Positions 49,857 through 59,941 of a stretch of DNA of 64,000 nt are shown here, in pieces. How positions within the stretch are numbered: position 1 is the stretch's first letter; every line of letters starts with the position of its first letter. This DNA comes from Flavobacteriales bacterium. GTDB taxonomy: Bacteria; Bacteroidota; Bacteroidia; Flavobacteriales; UBA1820. Made by a program: the position numbers and the translations under genes. The stretch lies in the NCBI GenBank assembly GCA_017620815.1, contig JAGAUI010000012.1, forward strand, positions 64,856-128,855, given 5' to 3'. The notes under the pieces are model-generated. The model saw only the letters and a list, made by a program, of their open reading frames with translations, ran no database searches and had not been told where the DNA came from.

Positions 49857-51317
49857 TTATGCAGTTTTTTCTATGGAGGTAGTTACACTTTTCTTGCTGG
49901 GTTTATATATCTTATGCCCTATATATGCTATCACTAGACTCATGATAGGGCTCAATATATTGAAGAAACAGTATGGTAGGTATGTAAGAGTGGGTACTCC
50001 AAGTATGGTAGAGTGAGTCATACCACAAGAGTTCCAAGGTATAAGTGCCGATGTTACAGTTGCAGCATCTTCGGTGCTGCGGGACAGAAGACGGTCTTCG
50101 TGTCCTGTTTCGCGGTATGTAGAGCGGAATACTTGCCCTGTGAGAATGATACTTATGTATTGGTCGGCAGTTATCAGGTTAAGAGTAAGACCAGATGCTA
50201 TGGTAGAACTCACTAGACCAAATGTTGATTTAACCTTACGGGCAAAAACACTCATGAGGCTGCCTAGTAAGCCGCTAGCTGTCATACTACCCCCAAAACA
50301 CATGGCACATATTATAAGCCATAGTGTAGATAACATTCCTCCCATGCCTCGTGTAGAGATGAGTTCTTCTAGCAGAGGAGATGTACTTTCTAGCGATGTA
50401 GATGCAAAATATGTGGTCATGATACCTTCCACTATCTGCCAAGCTCCTTCAGTGTGCTGTGCTATCTCACGTAAAATATCTGCCTGAAATATAACAGCAA
50501 ATACCCCAGAGAGAGCTGCCGATAAAAATAATGTTATAATAGATGACATACGGCGGGCTATCATTATACCTGTAACCACTGGCACTATAAGCAGCCATAG
50601 GCTTATATTAAACCTACTGTCTAGGGCAGATGTAAACATTTCTACTTGGCTCTCGCCCATTGAACTATGGGAAAGACCAGCTATAGTAAAGATTATAAGA
50701 GCTATCACCATAGCGGGGATAGTGGTTATGAGCATATATCTTATGTGTTTCATGATAGGTACATTGACCATAGAGGATGCCAGCACGGTAGTGTCTGAAA
50801 GAGGAGATATTTTATCCCCAAAATAAGCTCCAGATATGATAGCTCCCGCTACCCAACCTTCTGAAAAACCGTGGGATATTCCTATGCCTATAAGCGCAAG
50901 TCCTATGGTGGCTATTGTCGCCCATGAGCTACCCGTTGTAACCGATACTAATATGGTTATAAGACATGTGGATGCCAGAAAAAAGTCTGGGTGGAGTATC
51001 TTCATACCATAGTATATCATGGTGGGAACCACTCCGCTTATCATCCACATACTGCTTAACGCTCCTATTATGAGTATTATGAGCAAGGCTTGGGTAACGT
51101 TTTTGACATTGGTGGAGATGGCTTCTTCGTACTCTTTCCAACTAATGCCATAGAACTTCATGCCTATCATCACACTTATAGCCGAGGCTATGAGAAGGCA
51201 TAGCTGCGAGCCGCCATAGAGCGAATCACTGCCATATATGTATATGGTGATAGATAGTAATGCTATAAGTATGGTAAGAGGTATTATAGCCACCCATGGA
51301 GCAGGAGTCTTTCTCAT
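49857..51317 (-). CDS. nhaC: Na+/H+ antiporter, NhaC family
   Basis: A secondary transporter of 486 residues with about 11-12 transmembrane helices. Family features include ISGVVPTMIYYGMKIL, a segment with GSSWATIATIGLALIGIG, and SPLSDTTVLASSMVNVP, which is characteristic of NhaC-type proteins. Other family members exchange malate or amino acids for lactate, so the substrate is not certain. First gene of the reverse operon with the ACT protein and radA; the promoter box is at 51364. Confidence 0.9.
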   Translation of the reverse strand: MRKTPAPWVAIIPLTILIALLSITIYIYGSDSLYGGSQLCLLIASAISVMIGMKFYGISWKEYEEAISTNVKNVTQALLIILIIGALSSMWMISGVVPTMIYYGMKILHPDFFLASTCLITILVSVTTGSSWATIATIGLALIGIGISHGFSEGWVAGAIISGAYFGDKISPLSDTTVLASSMVNVPIMKHIRYMLITTIPAMVIALIIFTIAGLSHSSMGESQVEMFTSALDSRFNISLWLLIVPVVTGIMIARRMSSIITLFLSAALSGVFAVIFQADILREIAQHTEGAWQIVEGIMTTYFASTSLESTSPLLEELISTRGMGGMLSTLWLIICAMCFGGSMTASGLLGSLMSVFARKVKSTFGLVSSTIASGLTLNLITADQYISIILTGQVFRSTYRETGHEDRLLSRSTEDAATVTSALIPWNSCGMTHSTILGVPTLTYLPYCFFNILSPIMSLVIAYIGHKIYKPSKKSVTTSIEKTA

Positions 51318-51363
51318 TTTTTATAAAAATATATGTGTATAGTTAATTTTCTGTCTGCCACTA

Positions 51364-51371
51364 CAAATGTA
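51364..51371 (-). promoter_or_regulatory. nhaC operon promoter -7 box
   Basis: TACATTTG on the minus strand, 46 bp upstream of the nhaC start. Confidence 0.6.
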
Positions 51372-51423
51372 TGACAAAAAGTGTGAAAAAATGACATCTT
51401 GTTAAAAATATAACACTACTGGT

Positions 51424-51454
51424 AAAAAAAGGCTCGCACCATAGTGCGAGCCTT
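51424..51454 (-). terminator. Intrinsic terminator after tRNA-Arg
   Basis: An 11-bp stem AAGGCTCGCAC / GTGCGAGCCTT with a 4-base loop. On the minus strand a T-run (plus-strand A at 51424-51430) follows it, 5 bp after the tRNA end. Confidence 0.88.
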
Positions 51455-51459
51455 CACTG

Positions 51460-51533
51460 TGCTCGAGGCGGGAGTCGAACCCGCGACCAACAGTTTAGGA
51501 AACTGCTGCTCTATCCAACTGAGCTACCCAAGC
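51460..51533 (-). tRNA. tRNA-Arg(CCU)
   Basis: A 74-nt cloverleaf on the minus strand. Acceptor GCTTGGG pairs with CTCGAGC (with two G-T pairs); discriminator A. The D-arm AGCTCAGTTGGATAGAGC is standard. The anticodon CCT lies in loop TTCCTAA. The T-arm is GCGGG-TTCGACT-CCCGC. CCA is not encoded. Confidence 0.97.
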
Positions 51534-51571
51534 TTATTAAAAATATATGCCTACATTAGCCATAAAAGCAG

Positions 51572-51579
51572 TATCTTTA
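51572..51579 (+). promoter_or_regulatory. Possible polA promoter -7 box
   Basis: TATCTTTA, one mismatch from TAnnTTTG, 70 bp before the polA ATG. Confidence 0.35.
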
Positions 51580-51623
51580 CACGGTAAAATACTCAATGGG
51601 TAATCCTGCATAAAACAGAGCCA

Positions 51624-51631
51624 CAAATATA
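51624..51631 (-). promoter_or_regulatory. Possible tRNA-Arg promoter -7 box
   Basis: TATATTTG on the minus strand, implying an ~85-nt precursor leader before the tRNA. Confidence 0.4.
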
Positions 51632-51649
51632 AACAAAAAAACACATACA

Positions 51650-54472
51650 ATGCCTACACTAGAAGAGGATAGACGTTTATTTTTATTGGATTCATACGCA
51701 CTCATATATCGCGGATATTATGCCTTTGCTCGCACTATGCGTCCCAATAGTCAAGGGCACGATACATCGGCAGTGATGGGTTTTGTCAATACATTGCTGG
51801 ATATATTGCGTAAAGAGCGACCCACACACATAGCGGCGGTATTTGATACATCGTCGCCAACCTTCCGTCATCAGATGTATGAGCCATATAAAGCCCAACG
51901 TGAAGCTACCCCCGAAGCTATCATCTATGCTATACCTATCATCAAGGAGATACTGGAAGCATTTCATATACCACAGATAGCCATAGAAGGATATGAAGCC
52001 GATGACATAGTGGGGACTCTCGCCCGTCAAGCAGAAAAATGTGGATTTACTACATATATGGTTACCCCAGACAAAGACTATGCCCAGCTGGTAACACAGA
52101 ATACTTTTATGTATCGTCCTTCGCGAATGGGAAACGGTATAGAGATATGGGATATAGACCGTGTAAAAGAACGTTTTGGCGTGGAAAGACCAGAACAGGT
52201 ATGTGATTATCTGGGTATGATGGGAGATGCATCTGACAATATCCCCGGACTACCCGGCGTAGGAGAAAAAACAGCCAAAAAATACATAGCCACATATGGC
52301 ACGATGGAAAATCTGCTTGCTCATGCTGGTGAGATAAAAGGAGCAGCAGGGGAAAAGATACGCGAAAACAAGGAATTGGGTGTTTTATCCAAGACCCTAG
52401 CCACCATAGCTACCGATGCTCCTATAACGTTTGATGAGCATTGTTGTTTGGCTCAACGTCCAGACCTAGAAGCTGTAAGAAAGATATTTGACCGTCTGGA
52501 GTTCCGTAGAATGATGGAGGCTGTATATAGAGATTTTGCAGGGGGAATACCTCCTGTGCAGCCTGCAGTATCTCCTGTTGAGGAAAGCACATCTACCCCA
52601 CAAGAAGGTCAGTTGGATATGTTCTCAACTCCTGCTACCGATAGTCCTACCTCTATACTTTTCCCCATGGAGGATAGTATGGAAAATACTCCACATATTT
52701 ATCTAGCGGTGGAGAGTGATGATGACATAGTAAAACTTATAGACAGATTAAAAGCGTGTAAAACATTTGCCTTTGATACAGAAACTACTTCGCTTACGCC
52801 CATAGGAGCTACTATGGTGGGAATGTCGTTTGCTGTAAAGGCGGGAGAGGCGTTTTGGCTACCAGTGCCACAGGAGAATGATAGAAAAAAATGGGTGATG
52901 GATATGGTAAAAGGTATAATGGAAGATGCCTCTATATCCAAAATAGGTCAAAATATCAAGTATGATATGGAAATCCTATCCCATTATGGTGTAGAGTTAA
53001 AGGGAGAACTATATGATACTATGGTGGCTCACTACCTTATAGACCCAGAAAGCCGTCACGGTATGGATACTCTTTCACGCCGTTATCTATCATATCGTAC
53101 CATGAGTTATGAAGAGATGATGGCAGGAGAGAAAGACATTCGCCGTGTCCCAAAAGAAAGACTCAAAGACTATGCTTGTGAAGATGCCGATGTTACGTTG
53201 AGACTATGGGGAAAATTTAAGGATATACTTAAAGAAAAAGGAGTAGATGGACTTTTTCACACACTGGAAATGCCTATGGTAGAGGTATTGTCCCAAATGG
53301 AGACCACAGGAGTATGTATAGATACCGCAGCACTCAAAGAATTATCCAATACGTTTTCTGCACAACTTACAGATATAGAACATCGTATATATTACGTAGC
53401 AGGAGGTACATTTAATCTCAATTCTCCCAAACAACTGGGTGAAGTCCTCTTCCAACGTCTAGGCATAGGAGATAAAATAAAAAAGACACGAACGGGTAAA
53501 ATCTCTACATCTGAAGAGGTGCTTTCGGCATTGGCTCCAGAACATCCCATAGTGGCAGACATACTAGAATATCGTTCGCTAGGGAAACTCATATCTACAT
53601 ATCTGGAGGCACTGCCACGAGAGATAAATCCTCTCACAGGTCGTGTGCATACGTCATATAACCAGACCCTCACCGCTACGGGGCGTCTTTCATCATCATC
53701 CCCCAATCTCCAGAATATACCCATACGCACACCTCGTGGCAGTGTAGTGCGTGCTGCATTTGTATCTAGTGGGAAGGAGAGGGTTATAATGTCGGCGGAC
53801 TATTCACAGGTGGAATTGCGTATCATTGCTTCGCTTTCAGAAGAGGAATCTATGATAGAGGCATTTGCAGCGGGGGAGGATATCCACCGTAGCACAGCAG
53901 CACGAGTATTTGGAGTGGGTATAGATGAGGTTACCAAAGAGCAACGCTCCCATGCCAAGAGTGTAAACTTTGGTATTATCTATGGTATTTCGGCTCATGG
54001 ACTCACCCGCCAGACATCACTCACACATCGTGAGGCTAGCGAAGTGATAAAATCATACTATGAGGCATATCCTCGTCTTACAGACTATATAGAATCACAA
54101 AAGGAATTTGCACGTACACATGGGTATGTTGAGACTATAATGGGACGTCGTAGATACCTGCCAGATATCAACAGCCGTAATGCTACTGTACGCGGTATGG
54201 CAGAACGCAATGCCGTCAATGCTCCTATACAGGGTTCGGCAGCCGATATCATAAAACGAGCCATGATAGATATTCACAATGTCATAAAACGTGAAAAATT
54301 ATCTACCAGAATGATAATGCAGGTACATGACGAACTAGTATTTGATGTGGAGAGAGAGGAACTGGAATATGTAAAAGAAATGGTGCGTGAAAAGATGCAG
54401 GGTGCTTGGGTACATCGTGTTCCACTACTGGTGGAGATAGGAGTAGGTGATAATTGGCTGCAAGCTCATTGA
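51650..54472 (+). CDS. polA: DNA polymerase I
   Basis: A repair and Okazaki-fragment polymerase of 940 residues with all three activities. The 5'-3' exonuclease domain is at about 1-290 (LFLLDSYALIYRGYYAFART; YEADDIVGTLARQAE). A 3'-5' exonuclease with intact motif I, FDTETTSLTP, begins near residue 374. In the polymerase domain, motif A SADYSQVELRIIA is near 716, motif B RSHAKSVNFGIIYGISAHG near 765, and motif C VHDELVFDV near 890. A ~65-residue Pro/Thr/Ser linker separates the nuclease domains. Encoded alone, behind a divergent tRNA-Arg. Confidence 0.97.
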   Translation: MPTLEEDRRLFLLDSYALIYRGYYAFARTMRPNSQGHDTSAVMGFVNTLLDILRKERPTHIAAVFDTSSPTFRHQMYEPYKAQREATPEAIIYAIPIIKEILEAFHIPQIAIEGYEADDIVGTLARQAEKCGFTTYMVTPDKDYAQLVTQNTFMYRPSRMGNGIEIWDIDRVKERFGVERPEQVCDYLGMMGDASDNIPGLPGVGEKTAKKYIATYGTMENLLAHAGEIKGAAGEKIRENKELGVLSKTLATIATDAPITFDEHCCLAQRPDLEAVRKIFDRLEFRRMMEAVYRDFAGGIPPVQPAVSPVEESTSTPQEGQLDMFSTPATDSPTSILFPMEDSMENTPHIYLAVESDDDIVKLIDRLKACKTFAFDTETTSLTPIGATMVGMSFAVKAGEAFWLPVPQENDRKKWVMDMVKGIMEDASISKIGQNIKYDMEILSHYGVELKGELYDTMVAHYLIDPESRHGMDTLSRRYLSYRTMSYEEMMAGEKDIRRVPKERLKDYACEDADVTLRLWGKFKDILKEKGVDGLFHTLEMPMVEVLSQMETTGVCIDTAALKELSNTFSAQLTDIEHRIYYVAGGTFNLNSPKQLGEVLFQRLGIGDKIKKTRTGKISTSEEVLSALAPEHPIVADILEYRSLGKLISTYLEALPREINPLTGRVHTSYNQTLTATGRLSSSSPNLQNIPIRTPRGSVVRAAFVSSGKERVIMSADYSQVELRIIASLSEEESMIEAFAAGEDIHRSTAARVFGVGIDEVTKEQRSHAKSVNFGIIYGISAHGLTRQTSLTHREASEVIKSYYEAYPRLTDYIESQKEFARTHGYVETIMGRRRYLPDINSRNATVRGMAERNAVNAPIQGSAADIIKRAMIDIHNVIKREKLSTRMIMQVHDELVFDVEREELEYVKEMVREKMQGAWVHRVPLLVEIGVGDNWLQAH

Positions 54473-54479
54473 TTTTTAC

Positions 54480-54487
54480 TACCTTTG
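54480..54487 (+). promoter_or_regulatory. tilS operon promoter -7 box
   Basis: TACCTTTG, just after the polA stop and 18 bp before the tilS ATG. Confidence 0.65.
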
Positions 54488-54505
54488 TAAGTTCATAGCA
54501 TATAG

Positions 54506-55858
54506 ATGAAAAAAGAATCTTTATACACAGCCTATGTGGCTCACATAGAAAAATCTTTTCCCTGTATCATAGAGAAAGGGAAAAGATGGTTGTGTGCTGT
54601 AAGCGGAGGTGTGGATTCTATGGTTATGGTACATTTGTTACATAGTATGGGTGTGGATTTTGCGGTAGCTCATTGTAATTTCCATTTAAGAGGAGAGGAA
54701 TCCATGCGTGATGAGACATTTGTAAAAAGATGGGCAGAAAGACATGGTGTAGAGTTGCATTGTGTGGATTTTGATACCATATCCTATGCAGAAAGCAGGG
54801 GTATTTCCATAGAGATGGCAGCTAGGGATATGAGGTATGATTTCTTTCATAAATTATGTGTAGAAAAAGGATATAGTGGAGTAATGCTAGCTCATCACGC
54901 TGATGACCAAGTGGAGACTATCCTACATAATTTCACTCGTGGCACATCTATAGAAGGACTATTGGGAATGGGCGAAATAAGAGATATATATTATCGTACG
55001 TTACTGCCATTTGCTAGGGAAGAGATAGAAAATTATGCTCGTGAAAATGATATAAAGTGGGTAGAAGATTCTACCAATGCCACCAATGAATACACCCGTA
55101 ATAAGATACGTCATAGTGTAATACCCGTACTCAAAGAGATAAACCCGGCACTGTGTGGTAGTGTGTATAAAAATACAGAACATTTGCGGGGGGTAAATGA
55201 ACTATATCGTCTGCTATTGGAGGAGAAGATAAAAAACATAACCGAAGATACAGAAAGAGGTATAAGAATAGACATAGAAGCATTAAGGGCTTTGGAAACT
55301 GCTGCACCTACGCTCATCTATGAGATTTTAAGAGGCTATGGTATGGGAGAGAGAGCTGGAGATTTATATAGATGTCTAGATGCACAATCGGGTAAGGAGT
55401 TTTTATCTTCTACACATAGAGTTGTAAAAGACCGTCTTTACATATACATAGAGTCTATATGTGAAAGAGGTGTAGATGAGGTAGAGATAGACGCTGTACC
55501 TGTGTCTATAGAGAGTCCACTATCTATTACAGCAGAAATGTGTGATGTGATAGAAGGGGATTGTGATGACGCAATACAGGTATATCTGGATAAAGACAAA
55601 CTTTGTTTCCCGTTGAAGGTGAGAAGATGGAAAGAGGGAGATGTTTTCTGTCCTTGGGGAATGGGAGGGAAAAAGAAAAAACTCTCCAAATACCTCAAAG
55701 ATATAAAACTACCACTCACAGAAAAGAGTAAGGTATGTGTCATAGAAGATAATAAAGGACGTGTACTATGGGTAGTGGGTTATCGCCGTTCTACACTTGC
55801 AGCTGTAAATGACAAGACACAAAACATATTGAGAATAAAAATAAACCATAATAAATAA
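54506..55858 (+). CDS. tilS: tRNA(Ile)-lysidine synthase
   Basis: Converts the wobble cytidine of tRNA-Ile(CAU) to lysidine so that it reads AUA as isoleucine; essential in most bacteria. At 450 residues it has the PP-loop ATPase motif SGGVDS at 33-38, the catalytic domain (AHCNFHLRGEESMRDE; AHHADDQVETILHNFTRG), a middle helical domain, and the C-terminal TilS domain (RRWKEGDVFCPWGMGGKKKK). In this genome AUA is the preferred Ile codon in ordinary genes, so demand for TilS should be high. Its stop overlaps the dsbD start by one base (TAATG). Confidence 0.96.
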   Translation: MKKESLYTAYVAHIEKSFPCIIEKGKRWLCAVSGGVDSMVMVHLLHSMGVDFAVAHCNFHLRGEESMRDETFVKRWAERHGVELHCVDFDTISYAESRGISIEMAARDMRYDFFHKLCVEKGYSGVMLAHHADDQVETILHNFTRGTSIEGLLGMGEIRDIYYRTLLPFAREEIENYARENDIKWVEDSTNATNEYTRNKIRHSVIPVLKEINPALCGSVYKNTEHLRGVNELYRLLLEEKIKNITEDTERGIRIDIEALRALETAAPTLIYEILRGYGMGERAGDLYRCLDAQSGKEFLSSTHRVVKDRLYIYIESICERGVDEVEIDAVPVSIESPLSITAEMCDVIEGDCDDAIQVYLDKDKLCFPLKVRRWKEGDVFCPWGMGGKKKKLSKYLKDIKLPLTEKSKVCVIEDNKGRVLWVVGYRRSTLAAVNDKTQNILRIKINHNK

Positions 55859-57948
55859 TGAAAAAGAATTTGATTTATGCCTTTCTGATGTGTATCACAT
55901 CGGTATTTACGGCAGTAGGACAGATTATAAATCCTGTGGAATGGGAGACAGAAGCCCTGTGGAACGATGCAGAAAAAGTAGTCGTCCTACAAGCCAAGGC
56001 TTATGTGGAAGCTCCATATCATATATATGGTCTTTCTATCCCCGAAGGTGGCCCTATAGCGACTCATTTTGATTGGAGTAAGGGAGATTATTCTCTAGTG
56101 GGAGCGGTGACAGAACCTACCCCAGAAATAATCTATGACCCCAATTTCAAGATGGATTTAAATATGCATGATGGGGACGTGTTATTTACTCAAAAAGTAA
56201 AAATCACAGGAGCTGTAAAAGAAATAAAAGCCGATGTTACTTACATGGCTTGTGATGACTTGCAGTGTCTTTCTCCCGAAACAGTGGAACTGGTATTTAA
56301 GATTCCTGCCATACCTACTACCATAAAAGAAGAAAAAAAGGCAGTAGTTAAAAAAGAAGAAAAGAAGACCACTGCTGCTGTTCAGAAAACAGAAGATAAT
56401 CCTGTAGTAGAATCTCCCGTTATAGCCAAAGATGAAGAAAGCATTGAGGAAGTAATTGAGGTGTTAGAGGAAGCATCACTCGCTCCACAAGAGGAAATAG
56501 TAACGCAGGATACTACATCTACTACACAGGAGGTGGGGCTATGGAAGACATTCCTTTTTGCATTTGTGGCGGGACTGCTTGCTCTTCTTACACCATGTGT
56601 GTTCCCTATGATACCTATGACAGTTTCTTTCTTTATGAAAAGATATAAAGACCGTGCCAAAGGAATACGTGATGCGGTGTTATATGGTATATCTATCATA
56701 GTTATATATCTAGTTCTAGGAGTGGGAGTATCGGCTATATTTGGAGCATCGGTACTCAATGAGATGTCCACAGACCCGTGGTTTAACCTGTTCTTCTTTG
56801 TACTATTGCTGGTATTTGCAGCATCTTTCTTGGGAGCGTTTGAACTTACATTGCCATCTTCGTGGGTCAATAAGATGGACCGCAATTCAGACCGCGGAGG
56901 GCTAGTAGGTATATTCTTTATGGCGTTTACTCTGGCATTGGTTTCATTCTCTTGTACAGGGCCATTTGTGGGAACGGTGCTTGTAGAGGCTGCCACTACT
57001 GGAGATTTCTGGGGGCCTATAGTGGGTATGATAGGTTTTTCTAGTGCATTGGCATTGCCATTTACTCTATTTGCTATATTCCCCGGATGGCTTTCCAGTC
57101 TGCCCAAGAGTGGTGGTTGGCTCAATAGTGTGAAGGTAGTTCTAGGTTTTATAGAACTAGCATTTGCTCTTAAATTCCTTTCCAATACCGATATGGTATG
57201 GGATATGCGTATCCTTACCCGCGAAGTCTTTATAGCTCTATGGGTGGTTATATTCACTCTTCTAGGTATGTATCTACTAGGAAAGATACGCCTGCCACAT
57301 GATAGCCCTGTAGAATCAATAGGTGTAGGAAGACTCTTCCTGTCGCTTATATCGCTATCGTTTGCAGTGTATATGTTGCCGGGTATATGGGGAGCACCGG
57401 TCAAGATAATATCTGCATTTGCTCCACCATTGGAATATTCTGAAACAGGAGGAAAGAGTCTTACTATGGGTGACGTGGCCGCCATAGCTCCAGCTATAGA
57501 CGGTATGCACGAAGGCCCACAGGGTATCCCCGTATTTACCGATATGGAAAAAGCACGTCGCTATGCAGAAAGTGTAGGTAAACCTCTTCTGCTGGATTTT
57601 ACAGGTAAGGCTTGTGTAAACTGCCGTAAAATGGAAGCCGATGTGTGGAGTGATAGCCGTGTAAAGGAGATATTGACACGCGATTTTGTGGTAGCCGAAC
57701 TATTTGTGGACTTCCGTGAGAGTTTGCCAGAAAGCGAGCAATATGTTTCTTCTACAGGTAAAAAAATCAAGACCGTAGGACAGAAATGGTCTGATTATCA
57801 GATACAGCGTTTTGGTATCAACGCCCAACCATATTATGTCATACTAGATGATAATGACAGCGTGATAGCTCCTACTCGTGGTATGGATACCGATGTAGAA
57901 GCATATATCCAATGGCTCACCGAAGCTCGTAAGGCTTATAATAAATAA
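55858..57948 (+). CDS. dsbD: Protein-disulfide reductase DsbD (fused form)
   Basis: Moves electrons from cytoplasmic thioredoxin across the membrane to periplasmic thiol proteins. At 696 residues it has the complete DsbD plan. A signal peptide precedes an N-terminal immunoglobulin-like domain with Cys132 and Cys137 (ACDDLQC). A Lys/Glu/Val-rich linker leads to eight transmembrane helices with the redox cysteines in LLTPCVFPMIPMTVSF and SFSCTGPFVG. The C-terminal thioredoxin domain has CVNC at 586-589. It is translationally coupled to tilS and followed 15 bases later by a radical SAM gene. Confidence 0.95.
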   Translation: MKKNLIYAFLMCITSVFTAVGQIINPVEWETEALWNDAEKVVVLQAKAYVEAPYHIYGLSIPEGGPIATHFDWSKGDYSLVGAVTEPTPEIIYDPNFKMDLNMHDGDVLFTQKVKITGAVKEIKADVTYMACDDLQCLSPETVELVFKIPAIPTTIKEEKKAVVKKEEKKTTAAVQKTEDNPVVESPVIAKDEESIEEVIEVLEEASLAPQEEIVTQDTTSTTQEVGLWKTFLFAFVAGLLALLTPCVFPMIPMTVSFFMKRYKDRAKGIRDAVLYGISIIVIYLVLGVGVSAIFGASVLNEMSTDPWFNLFFFVLLLVFAASFLGAFELTLPSSWVNKMDRNSDRGGLVGIFFMAFTLALVSFSCTGPFVGTVLVEAATTGDFWGPIVGMIGFSSALALPFTLFAIFPGWLSSLPKSGGWLNSVKVVLGFIELAFALKFLSNTDMVWDMRILTREVFIALWVVIFTLLGMYLLGKIRLPHDSPVESIGVGRLFLSLISLSFAVYMLPGIWGAPVKIISAFAPPLEYSETGGKSLTMGDVAAIAPAIDGMHEGPQGIPVFTDMEKARRYAESVGKPLLLDFTGKACVNCRKMEADVWSDSRVKEILTRDFVVAELFVDFRESLPESEQYVSSTGKKIKTVGQKWSDYQIQRFGINAQPYYVILDDNDSVIAPTRGMDTDVEAYIQWLTEARKAYNK

Positions 57949-57963
57949 TATCCCCTCCCTCAT

Positions 57964-59808
57964 ATGAAAAAAACGTCCAGAGAGATAGACCATTATAGTC
58001 TGGAAGACTTCCTGCCCACATCACGTCGTGAGATGAAGGCTCGTGGTTGGGATGAGCTGGACGTTATTATAGTTACGGGAGATGCATATGTGGACCATCC
58101 TTCGTTTGGGGCGGCAGTTATAGCTCGTGTGATAGAGAGCATGGGATTGCGTGTGGGAGTACTTCCACAACCAGACTGGAGAGGAGATGCACATGATTTT
58201 ACACGTCTGGGGCGTCCGCGACTCTTCTTTGGTGTTACGGGAGGAAATATGGACCCTATGGTGAATCACTATACGGCATCGCGTCGTCGCCGTAGCGACG
58301 ACGCTTTCACACCCGATGGAGTCCCCAATGCCCGTCCAGACCATGCCAGCGAAATCTACACCCAGACCTTAAAACATTTCTATCCCGATGTCCCTGTACT
58401 GCTGGGAGGTATAGAGGCATCCATGCGGCGTCTTACGCATTATGATTATTGGGAGGATGCACTGCGAGAGAGCATACTTGTAAAAAGTGGTGCCGACCTT
58501 CTAGTCTATGGAATGGGAGAGGAACCTTTGAGAGAGATACTTACTCTCCTTATCAAGGGAGTTCCATTTTCTTCATTAAAAACCATTCCACAGACGGCAT
58601 TTGTCATAGACCGTAATGCTCCGCTACCCAAAAACAAACGTTGGGAAGATTTACAACTCCCATCACATGGCGAGTGTAAAAAAGATAAACTATCATATGC
58701 CCGTGCATCGCGTCATATAGAAGAAGAATCAAACAGCCGTCATGCTCACCGCTTATTACAAGAGGTAGGAGATAAAAAAGTGGTGGTAAATCCGCCATAT
58801 CCTACTATGAGTACAGAAAAACTGGACGCTGTTTATGATATGCCATTTACGCGTCTGCCACATCCTCGTTATAAAGGACACAGTATCCCTGCCTATGCTA
58901 TGATACGGCATTCGGTGTGTATGCATCGTGGATGTTTCGGGGGGTGTGCATTCTGTACCATATCTGCCCATCAAGGCAAATTCATAGCATCGCGTAGCCG
59001 AAAATCTATCATAGATGAGGTTAAAAAGATAACCCGTATGGAGGACTTCACGGGTACTATTACAGACCTAGGAGGCCCATCGGCCAATATGTATCGTATG
59101 GCAGGACGTGATGAGAGCCTGTGTGATAAATGTTTACGCCCATCGTGTATATCACCTGCCGTATGTCCAAATCTGAATACTTCGCATGCTTCTCTCAGAG
59201 AACTATATGCAGAGGCACGAGAGGTAAAAGGAGTAAAGCACGTCTTTATAGGTTCGGGGATACGTTATGACCTACTCGTTTCTGAATTTAATAAAAAAGC
59301 CGATGCAAAAGATTTGGAAGCATACCTAGATGACGTGGTGAAGTATCATGTTTCGGGAAGACTTAAAGTAGCTCCCGAACATAGTGTAGATAGTGTCCTA
59401 AAGGTGATGCGTAAACCTTCGTTCCGTTATTTCCGCTCCTTTAAGCAGATGTTTGACCGTCTTTCTGCCCGGGCAGGAAAAAAACAAACGGTAGTGCCTT
59501 ATTTTATATCATCTCACCCAGTATCTAGAGTAGAGGATATGGCACGTTTGGCACTTGATACCAAAGAGCTTGACTTCCGTCTGGAACAAGTCCAAGATTT
59601 TACCCCTACACCTATGACCATAGCTACCGATATCTATTACAGCGGATACCATCCTTATACAGAAGAGTGTGTATATGTGGCTCGTTCTCCACAAGAAAAA
59701 AAAGACCAGAACATCTTCTTTTTCTGGTATAAAGCCGAAAACCGTGCTCGCATCATCCGTTTATTAAAGGGTGCAGAAGATTTGGCTCGTAAGTTGCTAG
59801 GCAAATAG
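57964..59808 (+). CDS. YgiQ-family radical SAM protein (UPF0313)
   Basis: A 614-residue iron-sulfur protein. The 4Fe-4S ligands fit the family's CX3CX2C spacing at Cys324, Cys328 and Cys331 (MHRGCFGGCAFCTISAH). The N-terminal B12-binding-like part precedes it (FFGVTGGNMDPMVNHYTASR), and FTPTPMTIATDIYYSGYHP lies near the C-terminus, both hallmarks of YgiQ proteins. The reaction is unknown for the family. It is probably co-transcribed with tilS and dsbD. Confidence 0.93.
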   Translation: MKKTSREIDHYSLEDFLPTSRREMKARGWDELDVIIVTGDAYVDHPSFGAAVIARVIESMGLRVGVLPQPDWRGDAHDFTRLGRPRLFFGVTGGNMDPMVNHYTASRRRRSDDAFTPDGVPNARPDHASEIYTQTLKHFYPDVPVLLGGIEASMRRLTHYDYWEDALRESILVKSGADLLVYGMGEEPLREILTLLIKGVPFSSLKTIPQTAFVIDRNAPLPKNKRWEDLQLPSHGECKKDKLSYARASRHIEEESNSRHAHRLLQEVGDKKVVVNPPYPTMSTEKLDAVYDMPFTRLPHPRYKGHSIPAYAMIRHSVCMHRGCFGGCAFCTISAHQGKFIASRSRKSIIDEVKKITRMEDFTGTITDLGGPSANMYRMAGRDESLCDKCLRPSCISPAVCPNLNTSHASLRELYAEAREVKGVKHVFIGSGIRYDLLVSEFNKKADAKDLEAYLDDVVKYHVSGRLKVAPEHSVDSVLKVMRKPSFRYFRSFKQMFDRLSARAGKKQTVVPYFISSHPVSRVEDMARLALDTKELDFRLEQVQDFTPTPMTIATDIYYSGYHPYTEECVYVARSPQEKKDQNIFFFWYKAENRARIIRLLKGAEDLARKLLGK

Positions 59809-59900
59809 TCTGGCAGTATCTCAATGTTAAACATTAGTCTTTTATATCCAAAAATTTTCCTAAATGTTCATCTTTGTTTCTATCTTTCAATCTAAAAGTG

Positions 59901-59908
59901 TAGTTTTG
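59901..59908 (+). promoter_or_regulatory. DUF4834 operon promoter -7 box
   Basis: TAGTTTTG, 33 bp before the ATG. TTTG at 59873-59876 lies upstream, but at a long 24-bp spacing. Confidence 0.5.
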
Positions 59909-59941
59909 TAGAAGTATTGATATAGACGCTGTGATAAAGAT

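Noticed and set aside
56382-57485. A 367-codon open frame antisense to dsbD
   Set aside because: It lies wholly within a well-supported DsbD gene. The translation is rich in Ser, Thr, Ile, Asn and Pro without domains, as expected from the complement of a coding frame with biased third positions.
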